Origin: Paenalcaligenes faecalis
Lineage (GTDB): Bacteria; Pseudomonadota; Gammaproteobacteria; Burkholderiales; Burkholderiaceae_B
DNA: 64,000 bases
Reading direction: 5' to 3'
Assembly (NCBI RefSeq): GCF_027557445.1
Contig: NZ_CP106841.1
Span: 1,226,001 to 1,290,000, forward strand
This document shows positions 9,652 through 20,003 of the stretch, piece by piece. Position 1 is the first letter of the stretch; each line of letters starts with the position of its first letter. The position numbers and the translations under genes are program-made. Under the pieces are notes generated by a model, which did not search any database, was not told where the DNA came from, and worked only from the letters and a program-made list of their open reading frames with translations.

Positions 9652-10737
9652 TTACACGTCGATACGTTTGGTGGTTTTGGCATCAAACCAGTGCAGCTCG
9701 TAGTCCTCATTTAAACCAACTTGAATCACATCACCTATAGCGAGTGGATTTTCACGAGTTAGTTCGGTAGGAGTGCGCACCACAACGACATGATCACCAT
9801 TGCGGCCATGAATTAGTTGCTCAGAGCCAAGAATTTCAATCATTTCAATGTCTATAGGGATACCTGCTGCGTGCAAAGTAATGTGTTCTGGGCGTATACC
9901 TAGAATAACATTTAGACCATGCAGAGCTGGGCTAATCAGATGCGTGGGCAGATGCAAAATCATCTCTCGATCGTTATACACAACCCCTTTTTCGTCTATG
10001 CGTACTGGTACTAAGTTCATGGGTGGGGAGCCAATGAAACTGGCCACAAAGGTCGAGGCCGGTTTTTCAAATACCTCCATGGGGGTACCGATTTGTTCTG
10101 CAATGCCTTTGTTCATCACAATCATACGTTGAGCCAAGGTCATGGCTTCGACTTGATCGTGTGTTACGTAGAGACTGGTTGTTTTAAGACGTTTATGTAA
10201 ACGTTGGATTTCGAGACGCATTTGAACGCGTAGTTTTGCGTCTAGATTCGAGAGAGGTTCGTCAAACAAAAACACTTTAGGTTCGCGCACAATAGCACGT
10301 CCCATGGCGACACGTTGACGTTGTCCGCCTGATAGCTGTCGGGGGCGACGGTCTAGTAAATGAGTGAGTTCTAGAATTTGCGCAGCGACATTGACCCGTT
10401 CACGAATTTCTTCTTTGCTGTGTTTACGAATTTTTAAGCCGTATGCCATGTTGTCATACACACTCATGTGTGGGTAGAGCGCATAGTTTTGAAATACCAT
10501 GGCGATATCTCGTTCTGCTGGCTCAAGCGTATTGACCACTTGATTATCAATACTGATGGTGCCACCTGTGATGCTTTCTAGACCTGCCACCATTCGCATT
10601 AGGGTGGATTTACCGCACCCAGAGGGGCCAACGATGACGACAAACTCGCCATCCTGAACATCCATGTTAATGCCATGAATGACCTCAATATTGCCGGGAT
10701 AGACCTTAGTTACGTTATTAAAAGTTAAACTTGCCAT
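9652..10737 (-). CDS. ugpC: Glycerol-3-phosphate ABC importer ATP-binding protein UgpC
   Basis: ATPase of the sn-glycerol-3-phosphate importer (MalK-like CUT1 family). Walker [10 protein letters not shown] is near residue 37, the Q-loop is [15 protein letters not shown], the signature [15 protein letters not shown], Walker [17 protein letters not shown], then switch His TSLYVTHDQ, followed by the C-terminal OB/TOBE regulatory domain ([18 protein letters not shown]). 361 residues. Last gene of the leftward ugpBAEC operon. Confidence 0.93.
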   Translation of the reverse strand: MASLTFNNVTKVYPGNIEVIHGINMDVQDGEFVVIVGPSGCGKSTLMRMVAGLESITGGTISIDNQVVNTLEPAERDIAMVFQNYALYPHMSVYDNMAYGLKIRKHSKEEIRERVNVAAQILELTHLLDRRPRQLSGGQRQRVAMGRAIVREPKVFLFDEPLSNLDAKLRVQMRLEIQRLHKRLKTTSLYVTHDQVEAMTLAQRMIVMNKGIAEQIGTPMEVFEKPASTFVASFIGSPPMNLVPVRIDEKGVVYNDREMILHLPTHLISPALHGLNVILGIRPEHITLHAAGIPIDIEMIEILGSEQLIHGRNGDHVVVVRTPTELTRENPLAIGDVIQVGLNEDYELHWFDAKTTKRIDV

Positions 10738-10763
10738 AATGTTGTAATTCCTGTGTAGTGGCC

Positions 10764-11609
10764 TTATTTTTCTGAATCAACCAGACCTTTTACGAACCAT
10801 TTTTGCATGAGCATGACCACCAAAGCGGGCGGAATCATAGCAAGCATGGCCGTGGCCATCACAATATTCCACTGTGTGACACTATCACCGCCTGAAATAA
10901 GGCGCTTGATACCAATCACAATGGGGTACATGTTTTCTTCGGTAGAGATAATGAGGGGCCATAAGTATTGATTCCAGCCATAAATAAACTGAATCACAAA
11001 AAGCGCTGCAATGCTGGTTTTGGATAATGGCAGCAATACGTCTTTAAAAAAACGCATGGGCCCAGCGCCATCAATTCGAGCAGCCTCGATGAGCTCATCC
11101 GGAACGGTTAAGTAAAACTGCCTAAATAAAAAGGTCGCAGTCGCCGAGGCGATTAAAGGCAGGGTTAAACCGGCATAGCTATTAAGTAAGCCTAGGTCAG
11201 CAACCACTTTAAAAGTGGGGGCAATACGTACCTCTACGGGTAGCATTAGGGTGACAAAAATCATCCAAAAAAACAGCATCCGAAATGGAAAGCGAAAATA
11301 CACCACAGCAAATGCCGAGAGCATGGAGATCACAATTTTCCCAATTGCAATTACCAATGCCATAACGGTACTCACCCAAAGCATACGTGCTACAGGAGGT
11401 GCATTACTGCCTGGTTCACCAAAGAGAGCGTGTTTATAGTTTGCCCAAAAGTGATCACCTGGGAGCAAGGACATCGGAGCCTGAGCGACCTCTGCCGCGG
11501 TTTGTGTTGAGGCAACAAAGGTGATGTAGAGCGGAAAGGCAATAACCAATACACCTAAGAGCAAAATGAAATGACTAAAAAAGTCGAGTAAAGGACGTCG
11601 TTCAATCAT
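10764..11609 (-). CDS. ugpE: Glycerol-3-phosphate ABC importer permease UgpE
   Basis: Inner-membrane permease with six predicted segments and the cytoplasmic EAA loop [19 protein letters not shown] that docks on UgpC. 281 residues matches UgpE. Lies between ugpA (8-base gap) and ugpC (26-base gap). The C-terminal [11 protein letters not shown] is typical of the MalG/UgpE class. Confidence 0.93.
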   Translation of the reverse strand: MIERRPLLDFFSHFILLLGVLVIAFPLYITFVASTQTAAEVAQAPMSLLPGDHFWANYKHALFGEPGSNAPPVARMLWVSTVMALVIAIGKIVISMLSAFAVVYFRFPFRMLFFWMIFVTLMLPVEVRIAPTFKVVADLGLLNSYAGLTLPLIASATATFLFRQFYLTVPDELIEAARIDGAGPMRFFKDVLLPLSKTSIAALFVIQFIYGWNQYLWPLIISTEENMYPIVIGIKRLISGGDSVTQWNIVMATAMLAMIPPALVVMLMQKWFVKGLVDSEK

Positions 11610-11617
11610 AATGAGGC

Positions 11618-12499
11618 CTAGTAGTTAACACGACGGTCAATGTAGCGAAACTGAATGACGGTCAGAGCAATCACAATCAACATCAATACGACGGATTGCG
11701 CTGCGGAGGCGCCCAGATCTAAGCCACGGAAACCAACGTTGTAGACTTTATATACCAAAATAGAGGTGCTTTCACCTGGACCACCTTGTGTCATGACGTC
11801 AATGATGGCAAAGGTATCAAAGAAAGCATAAATGACGTTCACGACTAATAAGAAAAAGGTCGTAGGGGAAAGTAAGGGAAAGACAATAGACCAAAAACGA
11901 CGTACTGGCCCTGCGCCATCAATGGCGGCTGCTTCGATCAATGAGCGTGGAATGGCTTGTAAGCCAGCAAGAAAGAAGAGGAAGTTATAAGAGATTTGTT
12001 TCCACACAGAGGCCATCACAACTAATAGCATGGCGTCATCCGCCTCTAAGCGTGGATTCCACGAAATACCCATCTCAAAAAGAAAAACGGCAATGATGCC
12101 CACAGAGGGGGAGAACATGAATAACCACAATACCCCAGCAACAGCGGTTGCAACGGCATAGGGCCAAATGAGCATGGTCTTATAAAAGGCCGCAGCACGA
12201 ATTACCCGGTTGGCGAGTACGGCAAAAAGCAATGACACAGCCAAGCCCACAATCGCAACCAAAAGTGAAAAGACGGCGGTAATTTTAAAGGAGTTGAGAT
12301 AGGCAGATTGAGAAAACAGCTCTCTGAAGTTATCTAAGCCCACAAAGGTGGAGCTCAGACCAAAAGGATCTTCTAAGTGAAACGATTGCCATACTGCTTG
12401 ACCGGCGGGTAAAAAGAAAAAAATTACCGTAATTGCCAGTTGGGGGGCAAGCAGTAGATAAGGCAGCGTTTTATGATTAAAAACGACGCGCTTTTCCAT
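11618..12499 (-). CDS. ugpA: Glycerol-3-phosphate ABC importer permease UgpA
   Basis: Partner permease to UgpE. 293 residues open [21 protein letters not shown], as in UgpA, with six hydrophobic segments and the EAA loop [38 protein letters not shown] matches the family. It is separated from ugpB by 129 bases containing a strong hairpin, which may lower permease expression relative to the binding protein. Confidence 0.93.
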   Translation of the reverse strand: MEKRVVFNHKTLPYLLLAPQLAITVIFFFLPAGQAVWQSFHLEDPFGLSSTFVGLDNFRELFSQSAYLNSFKITAVFSLLVAIVGLAVSLLFAVLANRVIRAAAFYKTMLIWPYAVATAVAGVLWLFMFSPSVGIIAVFLFEMGISWNPRLEADDAMLLVVMASVWKQISYNFLFFLAGLQAIPRSLIEAAAIDGAGPVRRFWSIVFPLLSPTTFFLLVVNVIYAFFDTFAIIDVMTQGGPGESTSILVYKVYNVGFRGLDLGASAAQSVVLMLIVIALTVIQFRYIDRRVNY

Positions 12500-12550
12500 A
12501 AGGTGGTGTTAATACAAAAACGGGCGAGGGCTAAAAAAGCCTCACCTCAG

Positions 12551-12597
12551 AGTAAAAGAAAATACCGGAACAGAGTCATTTAGCCCTGTTCCGGTAT
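12551..12597 (-). terminator. Intercistronic hairpin/attenuating terminator between ugpB and ugpA
   Basis: A 12-bp perfect inverted repeat (12562-12573 with 12586-12597, loop 12 bases) is followed on the minus strand by the T-rich TTTTCTTTTACT. It lies after the ugpB stop inside the operon, so it is more likely a partial terminator or 3'-end stabiliser than a full stop. Confidence 0.7.
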
Positions 12598-12628
12598 GGA
12601 TTGTAGACCAAGCAAATGATCTACGCGT

Positions 12629-13936
12629 TTATTTTACACTTTTCTCAAAACGCTCTAGTAGTTCGTTACTACGTGTCACCATGGTTTTTAGACCTTCCTC
12701 AGGAGTGACCTGACCGGAGAAGATCTTTTCCATTTCGCCATCTTCAATGTCACGAATTTGTGGCAAGAAGCCTAGGCGAATACCACGAGAGTTTTCGGTG
12801 GTGTTGGCGTCTAGCTGTTTAACGGCTACATCAGCACCTACGTTTTTCTCGTAAAAGCCAGAGGCTTTGGTGGCTTCGTAACCAGCGGTAGTGACAGGAA
12901 CATATCCTGTGGCTTGGTGCCAAGCAGCAGCTTGCTCAGGACTAGAGATGTATTTAAAGAACTGGGTGATCCCTTTATAGACCTCATCCGATTTTTTTGC
13001 AAACACCCATAATGAGGCGCCACCAATGATGGAGTTCTGCGGTGCATTTGGCACGTCAGAGTAATAAGGCAAGGAGGTCGTACCAAATTCAAACTGACCC
13101 GTTTTGATGATATTGGCGCGGTTACCACTGGAGCCAGTAAACATGCCACATTTGCCTGCTGTAAATAGGGCATTAGGGGTGTCACCACGACCACCGTAGG
13201 TAAAGCTGCCGTCTTTAGCCATATCACTTAAGAAGGTAAGGTGCTTTACGAATAAAGGCTGATCAATTTGTAAACGTGCGTTTAAACCACCAAATCCATT
13301 GTCTTCACTGGCAAAAGGAACGTTATGCCAAGCGGCAAAGTTCTCAAGCAAAATCCAAGATGGCCATGACGAGGTGTAGCCACACTCGTAACCGGCTTCA
13401 CGTACTTTTTTACCTGCAGCCGCTACCTCTTCCCACGTTTTAGGTGGGTTTTCTGGATCTAAACCTGCCTTTTTAAAGGCGTCTTTGTTGTAATACAATA
13501 CGGCAGTGGAACTATTAAATGGCATAGAAACTAACTTGCCATCACTAGAGGAGTAGTAACCGCCTACCGCACCTAAAAAGGCTTTGGGGTCAATGGGGTT
13601 ACCTACTTTTTCAGACATTTCCTGTACTGGCTGGATGGCGCCTTTAGCGTTCATCATGGTTGCCGTACCGACTTCGAAAACCTGTAGAATATCAGGAGCA
13701 TTACCAGCGCGGAAAGCAGCAATACCTGCGTTCATGGACTCGCCGTAGTTACCTTTGTAGCTAGGTTTAACTACAAAGTCGGATTGGCTTTTGTTAAAGT
13801 TATCAACTAGCTCATTAACGCGATCGCCCAAGGCTCCTTCCATGGAATGCCAAAATTGGATGTCAGTTGCTGCTTGGGCTGAACCCATCATGGCCAAAAC
13901 AGTAGCCAAAGATAAAGTAAATTGAGTAGCACGCAT
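12629..13936 (-). CDS. ugpB: Glycerol-3-phosphate-binding periplasmic protein UgpB
   Basis: Periplasmic binding protein that captures sn-glycerol-3-phosphate or its diesters. I start at ATG 13936 because AGGAGA lies just upstream and the protein then opens MRATQFTLSLATVLAMMGSAQA, a normal signal peptide; an in-frame ATG 36 bases upstream would put extra polar residues before it. The mature part begins ATDIQFWHSMEGALGDRV, and SWPSWILLENFAAWHN and GASLWVFAKKS are UgpB-like. 435 residues. First gene of ugpBAEC. Confidence 0.93.
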   Translation of the reverse strand: MRATQFTLSLATVLAMMGSAQAATDIQFWHSMEGALGDRVNELVDNFNKSQSDFVVKPSYKGNYGESMNAGIAAFRAGNAPDILQVFEVGTATMMNAKGAIQPVQEMSEKVGNPIDPKAFLGAVGGYYSSSDGKLVSMPFNSSTAVLYYNKDAFKKAGLDPENPPKTWEEVAAAGKKVREAGYECGYTSSWPSWILLENFAAWHNVPFASEDNGFGGLNARLQIDQPLFVKHLTFLSDMAKDGSFTYGGRGDTPNALFTAGKCGMFTGSSGNRANIIKTGQFEFGTTSLPYYSDVPNAPQNSIIGGASLWVFAKKSDEVYKGITQFFKYISSPEQAAAWHQATGYVPVTTAGYEATKASGFYEKNVGADVAVKQLDANTTENSRGIRLGFLPQIRDIEDGEMEKIFSGQVTPEEGLKTMVTRSNELLERFEKSVK

Positions 13937-14110
13937 TTGCGTTCTCCTGGATGTGTGGTGAGTCATTAACACGTTTATGGATAAGTACGAAAAGTATATG
14001 ACTTGTTTATGTCATTAGCGTGACTGTACTCAGTAAAACCTAGATTGGTCAATAACAGACAAAACTAAACACAAAGGCCAGGCCTTTTTAAACCGGATTA
14101 CAATAGCTCT

Positions 14111-14950
14111 ATGATTAATGAACAAAATACACTTACATTGGCGTTTATTGGTGGTGGCAATATGGCATCGGCCTTATCAGCTGGGCTGATTGGAAAGCGT
14201 TGCGCTGCTGATGAGGTCTTAGTTATTGACCCTAACGAGTCAGTTCGTCAAAAATGGCACCAGCAAGGAGCACGTGCGGCAGCTCAGATTGATGAGCAAT
14301 TAGCTCAGCAGCGTATTTGGTTCTTTGCCGTTAAGCCGCAACAAATGAAAGCAGTGGTGCGTCAGTGTCAGCCATTTATTCAGCCTAACACCTTGATTAT
14401 TAGTGTGGCTGCCGGTATTGCTGCCGATGATATTGCGCGTTGGTTAGGCCAAGAGGGGCAGCCGCATCAGCGTGTTATTCGCTGCATGCCTAATACGCCC
14501 GCTCTTATTGGATGTGGGGCGACAGGCTTAATGGCACTGGATGCTGTAGATGCGAATGATAAACGCATTGCAGAAATGGTATTTAAAACGGTGGGTGAGT
14601 TCGTCTGGGTTAAAGACGATCAGGCCATTGACGCCGTGACGGCATTATCTGGCAGTGGTCCAGCGTATGTCTTTTTGTTTTTAGAGGCGTTGATTCGAGG
14701 TGGCATAGAACAAGGTCTCAGTGCAGAGCAGGCTCGCAAGCTTGCTTTAGCAACCGTCAGTGGTGCAACTGAATTAGCGGCGCTTTCCCCGTTACCTTTG
14801 GAGCAATTACGCGCCAATGTAACTTCCGAAGGCGGCACAACAGCAGCGGCACTACATGTTTTTAACCAGCAACATTTTACAACTATTATTCAACACGCTA
14901 TGCAGGCGGCTAAAGATCGAGCGGCCGAATTGGCGAATGAGTTTTCTTAA
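14111..14950 (+). CDS. proC: Pyrroline-5-carboxylate reductase
   Basis: Last step of proline synthesis, reducing P5C with NAD(P)H. The N-terminal Rossmann motif FIGGGNMASAL is near residue 12, FAVKPQ follows, and the C-terminal signature covers TALSGSGPAYVFLFLEA through VTSEGGTTAAALHVF. 279 residues. The stop codon shares one base with the start codon of the following gene (TAATG), indicating coupling. Confidence 0.96.
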   Translation: MINEQNTLTLAFIGGGNMASALSAGLIGKRCAADEVLVIDPNESVRQKWHQQGARAAAQIDEQLAQQRIWFFAVKPQQMKAVVRQCQPFIQPNTLIISVAAGIAADDIARWLGQEGQPHQRVIRCMPNTPALIGCGATGLMALDAVDANDKRIAEMVFKTVGEFVWVKDDQAIDAVTALSGSGPAYVFLFLEALIRGGIEQGLSAEQARKLALATVSGATELAALSPLPLEQLRANVTSEGGTTAAALHVFNQQHFTTIIQHAMQAAKDRAAELANEFS

Positions 14951-15510
14951 TGTCTATTATGCCTTCTTCACGTTTTGAGCCCATGACACTTGGGCAACAA
15001 GTACTCGCCGTTGGTCTCATGATTTTAATTGTGGTGGCCTCGAATGTCATGGTGCAATACCCCATCAATGATTGGTTGACATGGGGGGCAGTGAGCTATC
15101 CCATTGCTTTTTTGGTGGCGGATGTATTGAATCGTCGATTTGGACCAAAGTCAGCACGTCAGGTTGCGTATTTTGGTTTTATCGCCGCCTTATTGATTTC
15201 GGTTTTTGTTGCTAGCCCACGGATTGCACTGGCCTCTGGCTCTGCTTTTTTAGTGGCTCAACTCTGTGATATTTATATTTTTGATCGCTTGCGTCATCGC
15301 TCTTGGTGGCAAGCCCCTTTTGTTGGTGGTATCGCAGGGGCAACACTTGATACTTTTGTTTTCTTTAGTGTGGCTTTTGCAGGCACAGATATGCCATGGC
15401 AAACACTATTACTGGGTGATTTGGCCGTGAAACTGAGTTTGAATACTTTTATGTTGGCTCCGTTTCGTGCGTTGATGTGGAATATTGCAAAACCAAGTAA
15501 TCCCCAATAG
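14950..15510 (+). CDS. yhhQ: VUT-family queuosine precursor transporter (YhhQ)
   Basis: Inner-membrane importer family shown in E. coli to take up preQ0/preQ1. 186 residues with about six hydrophobic segments. VSYPIAFLVADVLNRRFGPKSARQV and the ending GDLAVKLSLNTFMLAPFRAL match the YhhQ/VUT family. Translationally coupled to proC by a one-base overlap. A terminator follows before livH. Confidence 0.88.
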   Translation: MSIMPSSRFEPMTLGQQVLAVGLMILIVVASNVMVQYPINDWLTWGAVSYPIAFLVADVLNRRFGPKSARQVAYFGFIAALLISVFVASPRIALASGSAFLVAQLCDIYIFDRLRHRSWWQAPFVGGIAGATLDTFVFFSVAFAGTDMPWQTLLLGDLAVKLSLNTFMLAPFRALMWNIAKPSNPQ

Positions 15511-15598
15511 GGTATTTGTTTTATATTGCTTATACTTTAGGGGTAGTACGGAGTGACAAACCGTTGGTTTTGGTCACAATATAGAATATCTTAATTCT

Positions 15599-15637
15599 GG
15601 CTGTTGACTCTTTACTCAGGAGACAACAGCCCTTTTT
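15599..15637 (+). terminator. Intrinsic terminator downstream of yhhQ
   Basis: GGCTGTTG (15599-15606) pairs with CAACAGCC (15624-15631), followed by CTTTTTGT. It ends 57 bases before livH. A second, imperfect hairpin (about 15553-15577, GTGAC/GTCAC arms) lies just upstream. Confidence 0.75.
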
Positions 15638-15694
15638 GTAGCTATTACAGGCGGTCGTTATTATCTGCCTACACTAGCCTTTAGGAATTACATT

Positions 15695-16621
15695 ATGTCG
15701 GATCTGCTTCCTCAGCTCGTGCAGCAGCTTTTTAATGGCTTATCTCTAGGCGCTATTTATGCCTTGATCGCCATTGGCTACACGATGGTATATGGCATTA
15801 TTGGGATGATTAACTTTGCGCATGGCGAAATCTATATGATTGGAGCCTACGCTGGTTTAGTCACGTTATCGGCGATAGGCATGAGCTCAGGCTTACCTGT
15901 CATTTTAATCGTACTCATTATGCTGCTCGTAGCAGCGGCTATTACTGCAGTATATGGTTATACCGTCGAGAAAATCGCTTATGCTCCTGTCCGGGGCAGT
16001 CCTCGGTTAGTACCCCTGATTTCTGCCATTGGTATGTCCATTTTTTTACAAAACTGGGTAGCGCTAGGTCAGGGCGCACGTGATATGGCAGTACCTAACC
16101 TTGTCACTGGATCTTTACAGATACCTTTGGGTGATGACTTCACTTTCAATGCTCCTTATGCGCGTATTTTGATTATTGTGACCACAGTTGCGTTAATGGT
16201 TGCACTTAGTTTATTTATTAAATATTCACGTATAGGACGCGCTTCTAGAGCTTGTTCTCAAGACCTCGGTATGGCTAATTTATTAGGCATTGATACCAGT
16301 CGTATTATCTCCTTCACATTTATTATTGGTGCGATGTTGGCGGCGGTAGGTGGTGTATTAATTGCCCTAGCTATAGGTAAGCTGAATCCTTTCATTGGAT
16401 TTATTGCTGGAATTAAAGCGTTTACGGCAGCGGTGCTGGGCGGGATCGGAAGTATTCCCGGTGCGATGTTGGGCGGTGTATTACTTGGCCTAGCCGAAAC
16501 CTTTGCGGCAGCATATATCTCCTCACAATATAAAGATATTGTGGCTTTTGCCTTATTAGTATTGATTTTGCTCTTCCGCCCTACCGGATTATTGGGTAAA
16601 CCAGAGGTGGAGAAAGTCTAA
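15695..16621 (+). CDS. livH: Branched-chain amino acid ABC permease LivH
   Basis: One of two permeases of the high-affinity Leu/Ile/Val importer. 308 residues, about eight membrane segments. [31 protein letters not shown] is the family hallmark, and [20 protein letters not shown] is the ATPase-docking loop. Stop and next start overlap by one base (TAATG). First gene of livHMGF. No binding-protein gene is in this operon. Confidence 0.95.
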   Translation: MSDLLPQLVQQLFNGLSLGAIYALIAIGYTMVYGIIGMINFAHGEIYMIGAYAGLVTLSAIGMSSGLPVILIVLIMLLVAAAITAVYGYTVEKIAYAPVRGSPRLVPLISAIGMSIFLQNWVALGQGARDMAVPNLVTGSLQIPLGDDFTFNAPYARILIIVTTVALMVALSLFIKYSRIGRASRACSQDLGMANLLGIDTSRIISFTFIIGAMLAAVGGVLIALAIGKLNPFIGFIAGIKAFTAAVLGGIGSIPGAMLGGVLLGLAETFAAAYISSQYKDIVAFALLVLILLFRPTGLLGKPEVEKV

Positions 16622-17847
16622 TGGCTAAACAAATTCAACACGCTATTTTTGCTGCGATTATCGCTGGTGTCATTATTGCGCCTATTTTTGGTTTTCAAAT
16701 TTTACGGGTGGGGATGCAGACCACGCTAAAACCCGATTGGCCCATGATCTTTTGGGGCATGGGCATCGTATTTGTCTTCCAGCTTATTCGTCCTAAAGTC
16801 TTAGCGCTGCTTTCTAAAAGACAACAAACGATTAGTTTACCCACCTTTAATAGCAAAACACGTCAAGGCTTAATGTTGCTGCTTGTGGCCGCTGCTTTAG
16901 TTTGGCCTTTTTTTGCTGGACGCGCTCAGATTGATATTGCGACCTTAGTCCTAATCTATGTGATGTTAGGCTTGGGGCTAAATATCGTGGTGGGCTTTGC
17001 TGGCTTATTAGATTTGGGTTTTGTGGGCTTTTATGCAGTAGGTGCTTATACCTATGCGCTGCTGTACCACTGGGCTGGTTGGGGTTTTTGGGCCTCTTTG
17101 CCAGCAGCGGGCGCCATGGCCGCGTTATTTGGTTATATTTTAGGCTTTCCTGTATTGCGTTTACGTGGTGATTACTTAGCAATTGTGACCTTGGGCTTTG
17201 GTGAGATCATTCGATTGTTATTAATTAACTTGTATCCAATTACTGGTGGGCCTGATGGGATCTCAGGGATTCCCAAGCCTACGGTCTTTGGTTATGTCAT
17301 GGGGCGTAGGGCTCCAGAGGGTGAAATCACTTTCCATGAACTCGTAGGCTGGAAATTTAGCAATGTGGATGTGATTATTTATCTCTACTTGCTCGCTTTG
17401 GTTTTAGCGCTAGTGACGCTTTTTGTGTCTAATCGCTTGATGCGTATGCCAGTCGGTAGGGCTTGGGAGGCACTGCGCGAAGACGAAATCGCATGTCGGT
17501 CTTTAGGATTAAATCCTACAGGCATTAAACTCTCTGCTTTTACGATTGGGGCGATGTTTGCTGGTTTTGGGGGCGCTTTTTTTGCAGCACGCCAAGGGCT
17601 GGTGAATCCGGAATCATTTACCTTTATAGAATCCGCTTTAATTTTAGCGATTGTGGTTTTAGGGGGGATGGGTTCTCAATTAGGTGTAATTTTAGCGGCT
17701 GTTTTATTGACGGTAGTACCTGAAATAGCGCGTCAATTTGCTGAATATCGAATGCTTATCTTTGGTTTAGTCATGGTGGTGATGATGGTGTGGCGTCCCC
17801 AAGGCTTGTTACCGGTTAAACGTCCGCATGTGGAGCTAAAGGCATGA
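16621..17847 (+). CDS. livM: Branched-chain amino acid ABC permease LivM
   Basis: Second permease. 408 residues, the long LivM form with an N-terminal extension of three membrane segments before the conserved core ([50 protein letters not shown]). The docking loop is [20 protein letters not shown]. It overlaps livG by 4 bases (ATGA). Confidence 0.95.
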   Translation: MAKQIQHAIFAAIIAGVIIAPIFGFQILRVGMQTTLKPDWPMIFWGMGIVFVFQLIRPKVLALLSKRQQTISLPTFNSKTRQGLMLLLVAAALVWPFFAGRAQIDIATLVLIYVMLGLGLNIVVGFAGLLDLGFVGFYAVGAYTYALLYHWAGWGFWASLPAAGAMAALFGYILGFPVLRLRGDYLAIVTLGFGEIIRLLLINLYPITGGPDGISGIPKPTVFGYVMGRRAPEGEITFHELVGWKFSNVDVIIYLYLLALVLALVTLFVSNRLMRMPVGRAWEALREDEIACRSLGLNPTGIKLSAFTIGAMFAGFGGAFFAARQGLVNPESFTFIESALILAIVVLGGMGSQLGVILAAVLLTVVPEIARQFAEYRMLIFGLVMVVMMVWRPQGLLPVKRPHVELKA

Positions 17848-18611
17848 TTCAACCCATTTTATCGGTAAAAGATCTATGTATGCGTTTTGGTGGGTTGCTC
17901 GCCGTAGACCATGTGAGCTTTGATGTAAAGCCGCATCAGGTATTTGGCATTATTGGCCCTAATGGTGCAGGGAAAACAACCGTATTTAATTGTATTGGTG
18001 GTTTTTACAAACCGTCCGATGGTCAAATCCTTCTAGAGGGTAAAGCCATTCAGGGCATGCCTAGCCATAAAGTGGCTCAAAAAGGCTTAGTACGTACCTT
18101 TCAAAACGTGCGTTTGTTTAAGCAATTGACTGTCTTAGAAAACTTGTTAGTTGCTCAGCATCAACACATTAATACCAGCCTATTAGCTGGGCTATTGAAA
18201 ACCTCTGGTTATAAACGTTCCGAGGATCTAGCCCAGGCTCAAGCGGCAAAATGGTTGGATTTTATGGATTTGCGGCAGTATGCAAACCGAGAGGCGGGTA
18301 ATTTGGCCTATGGCCATCAGCGTCGTTTGGAAATTGCTCGCTGCATGATTACTCAGCCGAAATTATTGATGTTGGATGAGCCTGCTGCGGGCTTAAACCC
18401 ACAGGAAAAGCGTGATTTACAACAGTTGATTGATCAATTGCGTACTGATATGGGGGTTGCGGTTTTATTGATTGAGCACGATATGAGCTTAGTTATGGGG
18501 ATTTCAGATGAAATTCTCGTCATGGAGTATGGCAAACCCATTGCTGTGGGCGTACCTAATGACATTCAAAATAATCCACGTGTGATTAAAGCCTACTTAG
18601 GAGAAGAATAA
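17844..18611 (+). CDS. livG: Branched-chain amino acid ABC ATPase LivG
   Basis: ATPase subunit. Walker [10 protein letters not shown], the family-specific long insert after [17 protein letters not shown], signature [15 protein letters not shown], Walker [14 protein letters not shown], switch His [10 protein letters not shown]. 255 residues. Starts inside livM and is one base from livF. Confidence 0.95.
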   Translation: MIQPILSVKDLCMRFGGLLAVDHVSFDVKPHQVFGIIGPNGAGKTTVFNCIGGFYKPSDGQILLEGKAIQGMPSHKVAQKGLVRTFQNVRLFKQLTVLENLLVAQHQHINTSLLAGLLKTSGYKRSEDLAQAQAAKWLDFMDLRQYANREAGNLAYGHQRRLEIARCMITQPKLLMLDEPAAGLNPQEKRDLQQLIDQLRTDMGVAVLLIEHDMSLVMGISDEILVMEYGKPIAVGVPNDIQNNPRVIKAYLGEE

Positions 18612-18612
18612 G

Positions 18613-19314
18613 ATGCTAGAACTCACTAACGTAAGCACGCACTATGGCGCAATTCAAGCTCTAGAAAAAGTCAGTGTGCGGGTAAATCAAGGCGAGATTG
18701 TGACGTTGATTGGCGCCAATGGCGCAGGGAAAACCACGTTGCTGATGACAGTATGTGGCTCACCCAGAGCCACAGCAGGCTCTATACGTTTTGAGGGTAA
18801 AGACATCACGAATGAGCCTACGCACATGATTATGCGCAATGGCATCGCATTGTCTCCCGAAGGCCGTCGTGTTTTTCCTGATTTAACCGTATCTGAAAAT
18901 TTAAAGATGGGCGGGTTTTTCTTAGCCAAATCCGAGATTGAAGCCGGGGAAGATCATGTATATGAGTTATTTCCTCGCCTCAAAGAACGAGCCAATCAAC
19001 GAGCTGGCACGATGTCAGGGGGCGAACAACAAATGCTTGCTATTGGGCGAGCGCTAATGACGAAGCCGAGGTTATTGTTATTGGATGAGCCGACCTTAGG
19101 TTTAGCTCCACTCATTATTGCTCAGATTTTTGAAATTATTCAAACGATCCGAGATGAAGGGGTGACTGTATTTCTAGTAGAGCAAAATGCGAACAAGGCG
19201 TTACAAGTTGCAGATCGAGCTTATGTACTGGAAACTGGAAAAGTCGTGATGGAAGATACCGGAACCAATTTGCTCAGTAATGATGCGGTACGTAAGGCTT
19301 ATTTAGGCGCTTAA
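18613..19314 (+). CDS. livF: Branched-chain amino acid ABC ATPase LivF
   Basis: Second ATPase. Walker A GANGAGKTT, LSPEGRRVFPDLTVSENL (typical LivF Q-loop region), signature MSGGEQQMLAIGRAL, Walker B LLLLDEPTLGLAP, switch QNAN. 233 residues, as usual for LivF. Ends the livHMGF operon; a palindrome and a terminator follow. Confidence 0.95.
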   Translation: MLELTNVSTHYGAIQALEKVSVRVNQGEIVTLIGANGAGKTTLLMTVCGSPRATAGSIRFEGKDITNEPTHMIMRNGIALSPEGRRVFPDLTVSENLKMGGFFLAKSEIEAGEDHVYELFPRLKERANQRAGTMSGGEQQMLAIGRALMTKPRLLLLDEPTLGLAPLIIAQIFEIIQTIRDEGVTVFLVEQNANKALQVADRAYVLETGKVVMEDTGTNLLSNDAVRKAYLGA

Positions 19315-19321
19315 TAAATAC

Positions 19322-19337
19322 CTGTATTTAAATACAG
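19322..19337. repeat. Perfect 16-bp palindrome after livF
   Basis: CTGTATTTAAATACAG lies 8 bases after the livF stop and is followed by TTT. It also fits the CTGT-N8-ACAG pattern of enterobacterial LexA boxes, but it lies between converging genes, so a 3'-end hairpin is more likely. Confidence 0.5.
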
Positions 19338-19340
19338 TTT

Positions 19341-19390
19341 AATGGTGATCGACGTCAAAGCACCATATTGCTTGACGTCGATTTTCCATT
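19341..19390. terminator. Terminator between livF and the convergent GST gene
   Basis: An 11-bp perfect stem (ATCGACGTCAA 19348-19358 / TTGACGTCGAT 19372-19382), extended by outer AATGG/CCATT pairing with an internal loop, with TTTT on the plus strand. Sits between the stops of livF and the GST. Confidence 0.7.
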
Positions 19391-19394
19391 AGGC

Positions 19395-20003
19395 TTAGAG
19401 CAGACCTTCGGCGCGTAATGCTGCTTGCACGCCAGTATCTTGTTGCATACGTTCAAAGAACTCGTGTAATGCGGTAAACGAAGACATATCTAGTTGTGCA
19501 CGTTGGGCCCAACGTAACGCAACAAATAAATAGGCATCGGCAATGGAACGAGTCCCCGTTAAATAGCTTTTGCCCGTCATTTGCTGATTTAGCATGGCAT
19601 AAAAATTATGCAGCTTAAATTTTGCATTTTTTTGTAGCTCTTGTTGGCATGCCTCGTTTTGAGCATAGCCAGCCACCCCAAACACCAAACCAATATGACG
19701 ATGCACGTCCGAATTTAACATACCTAGCCAACGACGCATTTCAGCTCGTTGTTGGATGCTTTCACCCAATAAATTAGCTTCAGGGTGTTTTTCAGCAATA
19801 TAGTGCAAAATGGCGGTACTTTGCGTCAGAGTAAGGTCTTCATCCACAAAGGCTGGGGCAGAACCCAATGGGTTTAAAGCTAAAAAATCAGCTTGTTTTA
19901 GTTCTTCTCGGCTAACGGCTTGCGATGCATAGGGTTTACCAATCCACTCTAAGACGACATGAATCGCCAAAGAGCATGAGCCTTGTAGGTAATAGAGTTT
20001 CAT
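19395..20003 (-). CDS. Glutathione S-transferase family protein
   Basis: 202 residues, thioredoxin-like N-terminal domain (MKLYYLQGSCSLAIHVVLEW; the Ser-Cys pair resembles beta-class bacterial GSTs) with LTQSTAILHYIAEKHP as the glutathione-binding segment, then an all-helical C-terminal domain. Its start overlaps the end of the S9 peptidase gene by 4 bases, so the two are probably one transcript. Substrate unknown. Confidence 0.88.
   Translation of the reverse strand: MKLYYLQGSCSLAIHVVLEWIGKPYASQAVSREELKQADFLALNPLGSAPAFVDEDLTLTQSTAILHYIAEKHPEANLLGESIQQRAEMRRWLGMLNSDVHRHIGLVFGVAGYAQNEACQQELQKNAKFKLHNFYAMLNQQMTGKSYLTGTRSIADAYLFVALRWAQRAQLDMSSFTALHEFFERMQQDTGVQAALRAEGLL

Noticed and set aside
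12838-13227. 129-residue frame inside ugpB on the same strand
   Set aside because: It is a shifted frame of ugpB, whose own frame is continuous and matches the family along its whole length.
19322-19337. Exact CTGT-N8-ACAG match, a LexA-box-like palindrome
   Set aside because: It lies between the 3' ends of two converging genes (livF and a GST) with no promoter nearby, so an SOS operator makes no sense; a 3' hairpin is simpler.
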